Made by a program: the position numbers and the translations under genes. Shown here in pieces: positions 1-9,553 of a stretch of DNA of 64,000 nucleotides. The notes under the pieces are model-generated. The model saw only the letters and a list, made by a program, of their open reading frames with translations, searched no databases and had not been told where the DNA came from. The DNA is from Parietichytrium sp. I65-24A. Its lineage: Eukaryota; Sar; Bigyra; Thraustochytrida; Thraustochytriidae. Location of the stretch: assembly GCA_012862575.1 (NCBI GenBank), contig BLSF01000003.1, forward strand, positions 682,001-746,000, read 5' to 3'. Numbering within the stretch: position 1 is the first letter of the stretch; every line of letters starts with the position of its first letter.

Positions 1-75
1 TTTGTTTGACCTTGATTCTCTTGCGCCTCTCCTTCCTTCTCCTTCACCCTGGCGAGGTAGCACCCCGCTACTCAT
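1..75 (-). CDS. Possible 5' end of a gene running off the left edge
   Basis: An ATG on the minus strand at 75 opens a frame with no stop down to position 1 (about 25 codons, Gly/Arg/Glu-rich). The tract is purine-rich, so an open frame this short can arise by chance. No family is recognisable. It is listed only because the sequence to the left is not visible. Confidence 0.15.
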   Translation of the reverse strand, partial: MSSGVLPRQGEGEGRRGARESRSNK

Positions 76-2740
76 GTGTAGAGTAGTGCGCTCCACAAGT
101 GCCGTGTGCTAGCGGGAAGTGTAGTGGTGCGTAGCCACCTGCCTTCTCCTGCGCTGGTTTCTTCCTCCTCCTACTGGGGCTCTCCTAGAAGGGAGGCTAG
201 GATGGAGTCGGGGGATAGGTGTGCTAGGGGATTTTAATAAGGGGTCAAGTAGGAGGCGAGTAGCTGGACGACGTTGGATAGGAAGGGATATGGTTGAGGG
301 TATAGGTGAGTACGAAAGAATTTTGGAGCAGAAAGTGTCCCTTCTCTTTTTGTTCTTTTTTGTCTGTTTCTCTCTTTTTTCTTTTTCTCTCGCTCCACTC
401 GCTCTGTTCGCTCTGCGGAATTCGGAACGAGAGTGACAACCGTGAGTCATTATGAACCAAACTCGGAATTCCCTGCCCGAACAAAGCGGTTTGGGCCTAC
501 AGAATTGAGTTGATGCAGAGATATGTTCAAATTAAGCGATGAATTTCGCATCGACCTTTTCGAGCCCCGTCACCCCAGACTCCAAGGACTCCCAAGGACT
601 CCAAGGATTGCAAGGATGAGGAATTTGGAATTTCTGTATTTCTTTATTTCTGTACTTCTCAATCACTGAATGTTCTGCAGTGACTACTTTGATTTCTGGA
701 ATTGACTTTGGAAAGCGCAGCAAACCTCCCAAAAGTCGAACCAAAGAAGCACCAGAAAGAAAGTACGGAGACTAGCCTGGCGCTACGAGATGGGTAATAC
801 TCCCAGCGCCAGACTAAGAGGGTCAGGTACTGGTAGGTACCGGTTGTAACTGTACCTACAGCTACCTCTTTGGCGCACGTGCAGTTACGGAGAACGGTAA
901 GGTGGATGAAGGACTCAGCCTAACCCGACTGACTGTGAGTCTGTCAGAGAGTCTCAGAGTCTCACAACCATCGCAAAGAGACAAATAAAGGTCCACCGCA
1001 GAGTGTGTTAGAATGGTTTGAATTAATTAATTATTTTTATTCCGAACAAAGCAAGTTTGTGAATCATCAGTTCAGAACTCAGGATTTCAAAATGATCTTG
1101 AAAAACGAAAAGCTCGAAAAGCTTTGATTGATTGCTTGTCATGTGAGAGGGAGGTAGACGCCGCAAGAGATGGGAACACTGCCAAAAACTGTCCGCTATG
1201 AAGCTGTACGACTCGGACCATTCACAATTTCCAAAGGCGTGCCAACTCGACCAAATCGACGATGAGACTTTTCCGACTTGGCAATTGCAAGCGGATGTGA
1301 CACCTGTCGTAAAAACCAAGTTGGATCAGCTACTGTACCAGTACTTCGGATGACTTCAGAGGCACAAACTGATGTACTGAGAAGGATTTATTGCCTGTCT
1401 TTCTTCGCGCAGGAAAAGAGCCACTAACTTTTTAACTTTGTACTCTGAAAAGCGTTGGTTCGAAATGTTTTGAATACTGAATTCTAAACTCAGTTTTCAG
1501 AGTGCAGATTGCAAAAAGAAAACGCGGAATGTGGCCCAACACTTTCTGAATGCTGCACACCGACCCTCCTACTGCGCAGTCACCGCTTTCAACACCACTT
1601 CCTTCTCCTCTCGAATCTCCGCCCACACACCTCTATCCTATGATTTACCATAGGCTCTACCCTCCATCAAGACATCGCAGAATAAATGAGTCGTAGGGCA
1701 GTGTGCTGAGAGGTGCTAGGAGCACGCGTTTCACCCCTCTACGTGGTTGACACCGGCTGTGGAGGCCGAATGGCGGCACTATACCATGATTACTGCACGC
1801 TGTAAGAGCCTGAGAGGCACTATCCCACCGCTCGCGTTGCGGTCTCGTATGTGACAATCCATTGCCGGGTGAAAACGGTGGCACACCGTGCTCTTAGCGG
1901 CGTGATAATGAACTACTACTCGAGCGGCGTCTTCCAAGGCATCGAGACCCCGTGTCCACGTGTTCGCACTGCAGCTTTTGCGGCTTGGCTGGTGGGCACC
2001 GGTACAAGACTCGGAGTTCGCACGCCATGACAGCGTAGCAGTGCTTCTAATGGAAGTGGTAGAGAAAGAGCGGCTGACGAGTCGGACTACCCCGAAAATA
2101 CAAACCGCCACCGTGTCCGGTATGCACCGAACGAACGAACCCTTCGGCGAAAAAGGGAAACATTCAGGGAGCCTTCTCTTGATCATGATCATTCTCTGTT
2201 CGTAACCAACGAACTACTCGTGAGCACAACGAGCAAGTAGGATCAGCTAAAAGTAACTTTCTGTATTCCGGAAGACTATGAAGACTATGAAGACCACGAA
2301 GGCGGCGAAGAATGCAATACCAGGTACACATATCCACGTCTCCACCATCTCCACCCCGGGCTGGCTCTGGAGTCGAAGAACAAACAAGTTACGCTCAGAT
2401 TAACTCTAGTAAGCTCCGGCTTCTTGCTTCCCATGTCTCCAACATTGAAACAACTCACTGGCACCTCCTACTGCACACTCGCACATTGACTGACTGCTCG
2501 CAGAGCCCGCAGAGCCCTAAGCACCGCTAGAGTCATTCTATAGCCTAGCCCCTGGCGTGCACACCTTTGGAGTGATCATTGATTGCTTCCAACATCTTCC
2601 AACTCGGTCGATTCTGCAAAGAGAGAAGCAAGAAACTAGAATTTGGAAACTACAAGAAACTAGAAACTAGAAACTAGAAACAATTGGACGGACAGTGGCT
2701 CGTAACTCGTGACTTGTAGTCCGCAAACGTCAATCCTGTC
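76..2740. other. Spacer without a supported gene
   Basis: Short open frames occur on both strands, but none has a recognisable domain, biased codon use or good start context. Visible are CT-rich stretches (about 340-400), AT-rich runs near 1020-1040, near-repeats of ACTAGAAA just before 2690, and small repeats of ACTCCAAGGACT around 575-605. I see no RNA gene. Confidence 0.6.
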
Positions 2741-2759
2741 CTTTGGTGAGTGGGTGTAG

Positions 2760-2929
<170 letters not shown>

Positions 2930-3180
2930 AAAGAGGAGGAGGCTCTGGTGCTGCATCTGGGAAAGGCGCGGGGAGATTGCACAGTATCCGTATCGGTTGT
3001 TCGAACTGACAGTGAACTGTCGCAGGGTGCGCCTGCAAGTGCTGTGAAGCCGTGCCGTGTGAGATTGGAACACTCTGTAAAGCGGATTGTCGCCGGCCTG
3101 TGAATTGTCGGGCTGCGAGAGCGTGAATGTTCTGAAGTCAAAGCGGTCACGACTCGGAACTGAGAGAAAGCATCCGAAGA

Positions 3181-4674
3181 ATGGCCCGAACGGCAAGTGC
3201 AGCGGTAGCCTGGTTCTGCTTTTCTGCGACCCTGGCAGCGGCAGAGACGTGCAAAAATTTCAGCACGATCACGACCGGATTGATAAACTACGCAGGGATC
3301 ACCAGCGACGGGACTGTCACGATCTGGGGAAGGTCCCTCTATGACACACCTTCGCTGACGAACGTGCAAGCAATCACATTCACGAGCACAAGCGGCGCAG
3401 CACTCAAGTTTGACGGTTCCGTGACGGCCTGGGGAAATGAAATGTACGGCGGCAGTACCGCCACTGTGAGCGAGCTACTGCGTAGCGGTGTGACCAAGAT
3501 CGTTGCGACTCAATTTGCCTTCGCTGCCATCAAGACGGATGGTTCGGTAGTCACCTGGGGAAGCAGCAAGTATGGTGGGGACTCATCTACCGTCAGCTCG
3601 GTAATAAGCAGCGGCGTAAAGGAGGTATACGCTGTCAACGAGGCGTTTGCCGCTGTAAAGGGAGACGGTTCCGTGGTGACCTGGGGACTGAGCGAGCGTG
3701 GGGGAAACTCCAGCTCAGTCAGTGGTCAATTGTCAAGCGAGGTTCGGGTGATTGTCGCCAACACGTATGCCTTCGCCGCGCTAAAGCGCGATGGCAGCGT
3801 GGTCACCTGGGGCGAGTCAACCAAAGGAGGGCAGTGCTCTTTTTGTAAAGATCTGGACAGCACAGAGTCCATCCACGGCAATGGAGACGCATTTGCTGTG
3901 ATTGACACAAACGGCGCTGTTAAAGCCTGGGGAGCAAGCCTAACGGGAGGGGATGTCGGACAAGGAGTCAATGTGCTCACCATGGATGTCGTCACCATCG
4001 CTCCGAATCCAAAAGCGTTTGCGGCCTTGAAGGATACCGGGAGAGTGATTGTTTGGGGTCACACTGTATATGGCGGTTCCTCCACGACGGTCTCTTTGTC
4101 TATTCAGGAGAACGTGAAAGAGATATCAGCTACGAGCGGTGCCTTTGCGGCCCTGAAAAACGACGGGTCTGTGATTACGTGGGGCGGATCGGAAGTCGGA
4201 GGCAATTCTACCAGCGTCGGCTTTCTTATTGGCAGCAATGTTCAGAAGGTCTTCGGAAATAATGAAGCGTTTGCGGCTTTAAAGACAGACGGCTCTGTTG
4301 TGGCTTGGGGAAACGCAGAATATGGTGGAGATATAAGCAGTGTGAGCTCTCTAATATCTGGCAATGTCGTCACGATATATCACGTCTTGGACTCCTTCGC
4401 TGCTGTCAAATCGGACGGTTCCGTAGTGACTTGGGGCGCAAATGTCGAAAATGGTGTTCTTTCAGCCTGCGGAAGCTCGCTTTCCTCCTCGACAGATGGC
4501 GATCAAGATGAAAAGAGCGAGAGTGCCTCAACCACTTCCGCTGGCCTTATTGTTGGGGTGGCTGTTGGGGCTCTGGCAGCCGGACTAGGTATTGGATGGT
4601 TCCTTCAGAAGCGAAAAGGCAAGGCACCCTCGCAGAATCATGATGGACTAGATTCCAAGGCTTTGCAACCTTGA
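3181..4674 (+). CDS. Secreted / single-pass membrane RCC1-like repeat protein
   Basis: 497 residues from ATG at 3181. Residues 1-22 look like a signal peptide (basic start, then an Ala/Phe-rich hydrophobic core). The body is about ten repeats of 40-50 residues with the core AFAALK-x-DGSVVTWG followed by a YGG-like turn, an RCC1/beta-propeller-like pattern common in protist proteins of unknown role. A Ser/Asp-rich linker leads to a C-terminal hydrophobic helix (around residues 455-477, Gly/Ala-rich) and a short Lys/Arg-rich tail, the topology of a type I membrane protein. True RCC1 proteins are nuclear or cytosolic exchange factors; the signal peptide and anchor argue for a surface or lumenal role here. 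Repeat blades differ mainly in the loop between WG and the next AFAA, suggesting internal duplication. No intron is needed. Function is unknown; a surface recognition or adhesion role is only a guess. Confidence 0.85.
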   Translation: MARTASAAVAWFCFSATLAAAETCKNFSTITTGLINYAGITSDGTVTIWGRSLYDTPSLTNVQAITFTSTSGAALKFDGSVTAWGNEMYGGSTATVSELLRSGVTKIVATQFAFAAIKTDGSVVTWGSSKYGGDSSTVSSVISSGVKEVYAVNEAFAAVKGDGSVVTWGLSERGGNSSSVSGQLSSEVRVIVANTYAFAALKRDGSVVTWGESTKGGQCSFCKDLDSTESIHGNGDAFAVIDTNGAVKAWGASLTGGDVGQGVNVLTMDVVTIAPNPKAFAALKDTGRVIVWGHTVYGGSSTTVSLSIQENVKEISATSGAFAALKNDGSVITWGGSEVGGNSTSVGFLIGSNVQKVFGNNEAFAALKTDGSVVAWGNAEYGGDISSVSSLISGNVVTIYHVLDSFAAVKSDGSVVTWGANVENGVLSACGSSLSSSTDGDQDEKSESASTTSAGLIVGVAVGALAAGLGIGWFLQKRKGKAPSQNHDGLDSKALQP

Positions 4675-5122
4675 ATGCATCGTTCAAGCCAATCGCGAAA
4701 GGACACCCGCTTCCTTGCTTTGTATCTAGTAGCTTTGATGTTAACATCCAATGTAATTTTGTGCTCTCTCTATACTGTCTTGAATAGATCGTCATCGACA
4801 CTGAGGTACAGTGAGCAGCGCAAACCGACAAAGGCCTCGTGTACTCACGCCCACAGCCCGTACTCGTACTCGAGAATATTCGGAATGAGCTTTTCAGGAG
4901 TTTGATGAGGTACGAATCGTGTTTGCGTGGCCGTCTTAGACGTCGAAGACAAGCTTGAAGGAAGACAATTTGTCAATTTCATGAACTGATGAAAAACCTT
5001 TGATTTATTTGCTACACAACACTTCTTCAAGAGCCAGCTAATCAGTGAACACTCGTGTTTTTTTTAATTTTTTGTGCTGCAGATACTGCCTTTAATTTTT
5101 TGTGCTGCAGATACTGCCATAT
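4675..5122. other. Spacer between RCC1-like gene and inverted family copy
   Basis: No gene seen. It serves as 3' flank for both convergent neighbours and contains TACTCGTACTCGAG-like sequence near 4861-4874 and the 28-nt tandem duplication listed separately. Confidence 0.6.
5063..5118. repeat. 28-nt direct tandem duplication
   Basis: The 28-nt unit beginning TTTAATTTTTTGTGCTGCAG occurs twice back to back (5063-5090 and 5091-5118) without mismatch. It ends five bases before the stop codon of the minus-strand gene at 5123, so it lies in that gene's 3' flank. Confidence 0.95.
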
Positions 5123-5476
5123 CTATAAGTACTCAGAATCGGGTCCTAATTCTGCTGTACAGTTCTGAAAAAGGGCGAGAATAGAGCTGGTGACCGTTTT
5201 GTGGCCTGTGAAAGGAAAGGTTAGCACTTCGTTTTGCGCCACGGAGTGGAAAACAGCCCACGAATCCAACCGCCTGCAACAGCGTAACCCTTTCAATTGG
5301 ACCACTTCGACGTGCGCGATGTCCTCTTTTGAGTGCGTCTTCGTTTGGACAATTGGGCGCCAAGGGTTCTTCCTGTGCGAGAACCAGTAGCCCCCAAGCA
5401 CCGCCGCCATGAAATAGACGAACCAGTGCATCAACACGCTAGGATAGCATATGTGGTTCCCAATTTTAACATTCAT
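5123..5476 (-). CDS. Diverged, inverted member of the local small membrane-protein family
   Basis: Core of 117 residues from ATG at 5476; the frame stays open upstream to 5842, but that part is partly antisense to the plus-strand copy, so the true start is uncertain. Reading through the N at 5495, the protein aligns by eye with the plus-strand copies at 5808 and 7889: FW followed by V/I residues, a hydrophobic helix (VYFMAAVLGGYWF), then TK-TH-SK-x-DIAHVE, FHSV-x-x-x-VL and L-x-ALF, matching KRTQAHAKKDITHVE, FHSVMKKDVL and LSALW. It lacks the long Gln/Pro-rich tail and stops soon after the ALF motif. Identity is low (roughly a quarter to a third by eye), so this is an old paralogue in head-to-head orientation with the tandem copies. 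Family function is unknown. It probably has one membrane segment near the N-terminus. Confidence 0.55.
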   Translation of the reverse strand: MNVKIGNHICYPSVLMHWFVYFMAAVLGGYWFSHRKNPWRPIVQTKTHSKEDIAHVEVVQLKGLRCCRRLDSWAVFHSVAQNEVLTFPFTGHKTVTSSILALFQNCTAELGPDSEYL

Positions 5477-5494
5477 CCCCCAGAAATAGTCATT

Positions 5495-5495
5495 N
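5495..5495. other. Ambiguous base (N)
   Basis: A single N lies in the upstream part of the inverted family copy. It may be a base-call ambiguity or a minimal gap in a repeat-rich locus. Confidence 0.95.
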
Positions 5496-5807
5496 TCCGT
5501 GAGTTTTCCATATCTTGTATAGCTTGCACAGATACCTACCGTGTGATGGACTCGATGAGTTGCGTGCGAGACAAGCAGACCTAAATCGCAAGGTGGCAGA
5601 TTGGCGTGGTTGCATAGGACGGACGCTCTTTGCTGTGAATCAGGATCAAGGCGGGATGCAAGGGACTCGGTCGGAAACGCCTCTGCAGTTGGGGCAAGAA
5701 GAACTGCTTGGACGTTCAAGGGCATTTTGCTGCTCACGCTTTCAGAAACGCAAGTGGCGACTTTCGCACACGAGCAAGTCCTTGATTCTAAGAGAATCGT
5801 TTGTTCC

Positions 5808-6213
5808 GAGACTTGGCTGGAAATGGGGGCTGTTTTGGTCACTCGTGATAAATACTCGCCTCACCTTCTCTTACTTATCAAATCGTTACATACGAGGAGA
5901 TGCCTCGTGGTTGATTGCGATGTTTCTTGGATTCTTTTTCTTCGCATTCGTGATCGCAAAGACTCCATCATTTTTCCAAAGGGAAAAGCGCACGCAAGCA
6001 CATGCAAAGAAAGATATTACACACATCGAATTTCGCCATGTTCACGATTCGCATGTGTGCAGGGACATGTTCGAAGTTCACTTTCATTCCGTCATGAAGA
6101 AGGACGTCCTCGTGTACCGATGCAGCATCTCCGAGAGTGACAACCTCCTGTCCGCGCTGTGGGGCGCGAAATCCATGCCCATGCTCCTGCCCATTGTCAG
6201 TGTTCTGAATTGA
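5808..6213 (+). pseudogene. Family copy 1, truncated by an internal deletion
   Basis: The frame is open from upstream of 5808; the first ATG inside the block shared with copy 3 is at 5920 (97 residues). It carries the Trp/Phe-rich membrane segment (MFLGFFFFAFVIAK), the KRTQAHAKKDITHIE segment and FHSVMKKDVLVYRCSISESD, then breaks after LSALWGA. At about 6169 the sequence jumps to what in the other copies is the downstream non-coding flank (GAAATCCATGCCC..., equivalent to 7486 onward), giving a novel tail of about 14 residues and a stop at 6211. The Ser/Thr, Gln-rich and Pro-rich parts are lost. Copy 1 differs from copy 3 almost only at amino-acid-changing sites (see findings). Whether the short protein is made is unknown; it could be a pseudogene or a shortened functional variant. 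Confidence 0.6.
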
Positions 6214-6493
6214 AGAGTGTGGGTCACTACCAGCACGTACTAGTACCGTCAATAGAAGGTGATGACGCAATGAGCGGAAGAAATTCATGCAACACGGAGA
6301 AAACAAACAATGTTGCATGAATTCTTGACTACTCACGAACAAAAACATAATTCTCTTTCATTCCTTTTCATTCCTTATATTCCTTTTGTTCTTCTTGATG
6401 TCTGGATCTTGGATCTTGAGCTCGAAGATGATTTGCTGTGCGAGTTCCAGCGCGCTGTCGGCGAGTCTTCGAGAAGCTGACGCTGAAGAATAG

Positions 6494-7034
6494 CTTTCAT
6501 TCCGTCATGAAGAAGGACGTCCTCGTGTACCGATGCAGCATCTCCGAGAGTGACGATGTCCTGTCCGCGCTGTGGGGCGCCATTGGTAGTGAGCCTTCCA
6601 TTTCTTCAAGCGAATCGTTCAGGTTCCCCGCTATTGACCAAATCGTAGTAGAGAACAGCCACTCGACGGTAACCATAGTAGAAAACAGTCACTCGACGGG
6701 AACCATCAGCCGCTCGATGGGAACCAACGTTGGCACTCGACCACATCGGGATCTTTCTCCAAAGTCTGCCGTGGCTTCGCAAGCCCACAAAAATCCTGCT
6801 CAGCTGAAGACCACACATCCACCTGTCCGTGAAGTTCAACAAGAGCGGGTAAGAGAAGCTCATGTGCAGGCTGCTCAAATGGCACGATTTCGAGCAGCGG
6901 AGCACTTCCAAAGTTCACCTCAAGCAGAGCAAGTTCGGGTCGTCGTTGCAGAACCTGTAAACACCTGCTCTACACCCTCCAGACCTCCAATTCCTCCAAA
7001 AAGCTTCCGGCAACCCCCGCCTGCACCAATTTAA
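6494..7034 (+). pseudogene. Family copy 2, 5'-truncated
   Basis: From 6494 onward this is nearly identical to copy 3 (offset 1670), encoding FHSVMKKDVLVYRCSISESDDVLSALWGAIG and the full tail. Upstream of 6494 the match stops, so the membrane segment and the KRTQAHAKKDITHVE part are missing. The frame happens to stay open to an ATG at 6438, giving a 198-residue chimera with a new N-terminus (MRVPARCRR...). No hydrophobic anchor is present. The only coding differences from copy 3 are around 6931-6937 (GTTCGG against GATCGT, one Val to Asp change and one silent change). Probably a broken duplicate, though a soluble product cannot be excluded. Confidence 0.6.
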
Positions 7035-7887
7035 ATTATATACATTTGAAAGCATAATTTTAACCCCACCGAAACGTTGCTTACGCGATATCACGCTTTT
7101 TGTTGCAGCTTTTTGGGTTGCCAGCTCTCTGTGCGCGCAGGGCCAAAGTTAAAAGCGCTGCATACTCGCTGGAACCATCTCCTTTTGCACCCTTTCCCTG
7201 TTGCTCTTTCATTATGGCGCTCTCTCGGTTCTCACCTCACCTTAGCAATGTGTTTTTCAACGTTGACCGCTCTAGTAGAGCCACTTTGAACGAGACTAGC
7301 GAGAATGTCAGACAGACAAGTCACAAGTCAGGTGTTTCCTGGTGACAGACAACCTCTATCTTTTGCAGTCACCTTTCTTTTGTCACAGTTAATTTAAAGT
7401 TAACTTAAGAAAAACTTGACTAGACCAGAGCTGAGTCTGTGTTCTGTGTTCTTTTGAGGCGCTAAGTTACTGATTTTTTTTGTTCGCGAAATCCATGCCC
7501 ATGCTCATGCTCCTCCTGCCCATTGTCAGTGTTCTGAATTGAAGAGTGTGAGTTACTACCAGCACGTACTAATAGCTAATGTCATCAACGGGGTAGTGTA
7601 GTACGTACCAGTGCAATTCTCGTCTTTCAAGGCCGAAATCTCGCGGCATAGGGGCATGTGCTAAGAATCTTCTATGAAATCGTTTTCGTGACTTCGTGAA
7701 ACTCTCTCTTACGCGTTTGCCAGTGAATCCAGCAGCGAACAACGAGCTGCTCGCCGGTCAGCAGCTCTCTTACGTCGCCCGAGGACTATGGAGGCATCAA
7801 GCTAAATCCTAACTGGTCTTGACCAGGTGATACGCCACCACAAGCAATCTTTCTTCGTTCCCAGAAGGCTTTCTGAGAGAGGGTAAA
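6494..7887. repeat. Segmental duplication, left copy (1.39 kb)
   Basis: Matches 8164-9553 at above 99% by eye, including about 850 nt of non-coding flank after the stop codon. Differences seen are a few substitutions and a 4-nt indel (CGTA, near 7607). The right end coincides with the N at 7888. Confidence 0.93.
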
Positions 7888-7888
7888 N
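7888..7888. other. Ambiguous base (N) exactly at a repeat boundary
   Basis: To the left the sequence equals the end of the duplicated block (GGGTAAA); to the right it starts with CCGAGACTTGG, equal to 5808 onward. The copy at 9553 continues differently (GATTTAGG). The N therefore marks a junction between repeat units and may hide a gap or collapsed copies. Confidence 0.9.
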
Positions 7889-8704
7889 CCGAGACTTGGC
7901 TGGAAATGGGGGCTGTTTTGGTCACTCGCAATAAATACTGGCCTCACCTTCTCTTACTTCTCAAATCGTTACATACTACGAGATGCCTCGTGGTGGATTG
8001 CGATGTGTCTTGGATTCATTTTCTTCGCATTCGTGATTGCAAAGACTCCATCTTTGTTCCAAAGGAAAAAGCGCACGCAAGCACATGCAAAGAAAGATAT
8101 TACACACGTCGAATTTCGCTATGTTCACGATTCGCATGTGTGCAGGGACATGTTCGAAGTTCACTTTCATTCCGTCATGAAGAAGGACGTCCTCGTGTAC
8201 CGATGCAGCATCTCCGAGAGTGACGATGTCCTGTCCGCGCTGTGGGGCGCCATTGGTAGTGAGCCTTCCATTTCTTCAAGCGAATCGTTCAGGTTCCCCG
8301 CTATTGACCAAATCGTAGTAGAGAACAGCCACTCGACGGTAACCATAGTAGAAAACAGTCACTCGACGGGAACCATCAGCCGCTCGATGGGAACCAACGT
8401 TGGCACTCGACCACATCGGGATCTTTCTCCAAAGTCTGCCGTGGCTTCGCAAGCCCACAAAAATCCTGCTCAGCTGAAGACCACACATCCACCTGTCCGT
8501 GAAGTTCAACAAGAGCGGGTAAGAGAAGCTCATGTGCAGGCTGCTCAAATGGCACGATTTCGAGCAGCGGAGCACTTCCAAAGTTCACCTCAAGCAGAGC
8601 AAGATCGTGTCGTCGTTGCAGAACCTGTAAACACCTGCTCTACACCCTCCAGACCTCCAATTCCTCCAAAAAGCTTCCGGCAACCCCCGCCTGCACCAAT
8701 TTAA
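7889..8704 (+). CDS. Family copy 3, most complete member (5' end lost at assembly gap)
   Basis: The frame is open from 7889 to the stop at 8702; the first ATG is at 8003 (233 residues), but the 38 upstream codons are conserved with copy 1 and weakly with the inverted copy, so translation probably starts in sequence hidden at the N. Order of parts: Trp-rich juxtamembrane region, hydrophobic helix (IAMCLGFIFFAFVIA), basic stretch FQRKKR, a conserved 55-residue block (DITHVEFRYVHDSHVCRDMF, then FHSVMKKDVLVYRC), a Ser/Thr-rich segment with two near repeats of VENSHST, a Gln/Ala/Arg-rich likely helix, and a Pro-rich end containing PPIPPK, which fits the PxxPxK class II SH3-ligand pattern. No known domain is recognised. 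Topology suggests a single-pass protein with the conserved block and Pro-rich tail on the same side. Function unknown. Confidence 0.6.
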   Translation, partial: PRLGWKWGLFWSLAINTGLTFSYFSNRYILRDASWWIAMCLGFIFFAFVIAKTPSLFQRKKRTQAHAKKDITHVEFRYVHDSHVCRDMFEVHFHSVMKKDVLVYRCSISESDDVLSALWGAIGSEPSISSSESFRFPAIDQIVVENSHSTVTIVENSHSTGTISRSMGTNVGTRPHRDLSPKSAVASQAHKNPAQLKTTHPPVREVQQERVREAHVQAAQMARFRAAEHFQSSPQAEQDRVVVAEPVNTCSTPSRPPIPPKSFRQPPPAPI

Positions 8705-9553
8705 ATTATATACATTTGAAAGCATAATTTTAACCCCACCGAAACGTTGCTTACGCGATATCACGCTTTTTGTTGCAGCTTTTTGGGTTGCCAGCTCTCT
8801 GTGCGCGCAGGGCCAAAGTTAAAAGCGCTGCATACTCGCTGGAACCATCTCCTTTTGCACCCTTTCCCTGTTGCTCTTTCATTATGGCGCTCTCTCGGTT
8901 CTCACCTCACCTTAGCAATGTGTTTTTCAACGTTGACCGCTCTAGTAGAGCCACTTTGAACGAGACTAGCGAGAATGTCAGACAGACAAGTCACAAGTCA
9001 GGTGTTTCCTGGTGACAGACAACCTCTATCTTTTGCAGTCACCTTTCTTTTGTCACAGTTAATTTAAAGTTAACTTAAGAAAAACTTGACTAGACCAGAG
9101 CTGAGTCTGTGTTCTGTGTTCTTTTGAGGCGCTAAGTTACTTATTTTCTTTGTTCGCGAAATCCATGCCCATGCTCATGCTTCTCCTGCCCATTGTCAGT
9201 GTTCTGAATTGAAGAGTGTGAGTTACTACCAGCACGTACTAATAGCTAATGTCATCAATTGGGTAGTGTAGTACCAGTGCAATTCTCGTCTTTCAAGGCC
9301 GAAATCTCGCGGCATAGGGGCATGTGCTAAGAATCTTCTATGAAATCGTTTTCGTGACTTCGTGAAACTCTCTCTTACGCGTTTGCCAGTGAATCCAGCA
9401 GCGAACAACGAGCTGCTCGCCGGTCAGCAGCTCTCTTACGTCGCCCGAGGACTATGGAGGCATCAAGCTAAATCCTAACTGGTCTTGACCAGGTGATACG
9501 CCACCACAAGCAATCTTTCTTCGTTCTCAGAAGGCTTTCTGAGAGAGGGTAAA
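8164..9553. repeat. Segmental duplication, right copy
   Basis: Right-hand partner of 6494-7887. It carries the 3' two thirds of copy 3 and the same 850-nt downstream flank. After 9553 the sequence is unique again. The high identity of the non-coding part points to recent duplication or gene conversion rather than constraint. Confidence 0.93.

Noticed and set aside
5477-5842. N-terminal extension of the inverted family copy to 5842
   Set aside because: Its first codons are the antisense of the conserved coding block of copy 1 and start with GTG.
6494-9553. Transposon or CRISPR-like array as explanation of the repeats
   Set aside because: Two long units with coding sequence, no terminal inverted repeats, target-site duplications, transposase or short regular spacers seen.
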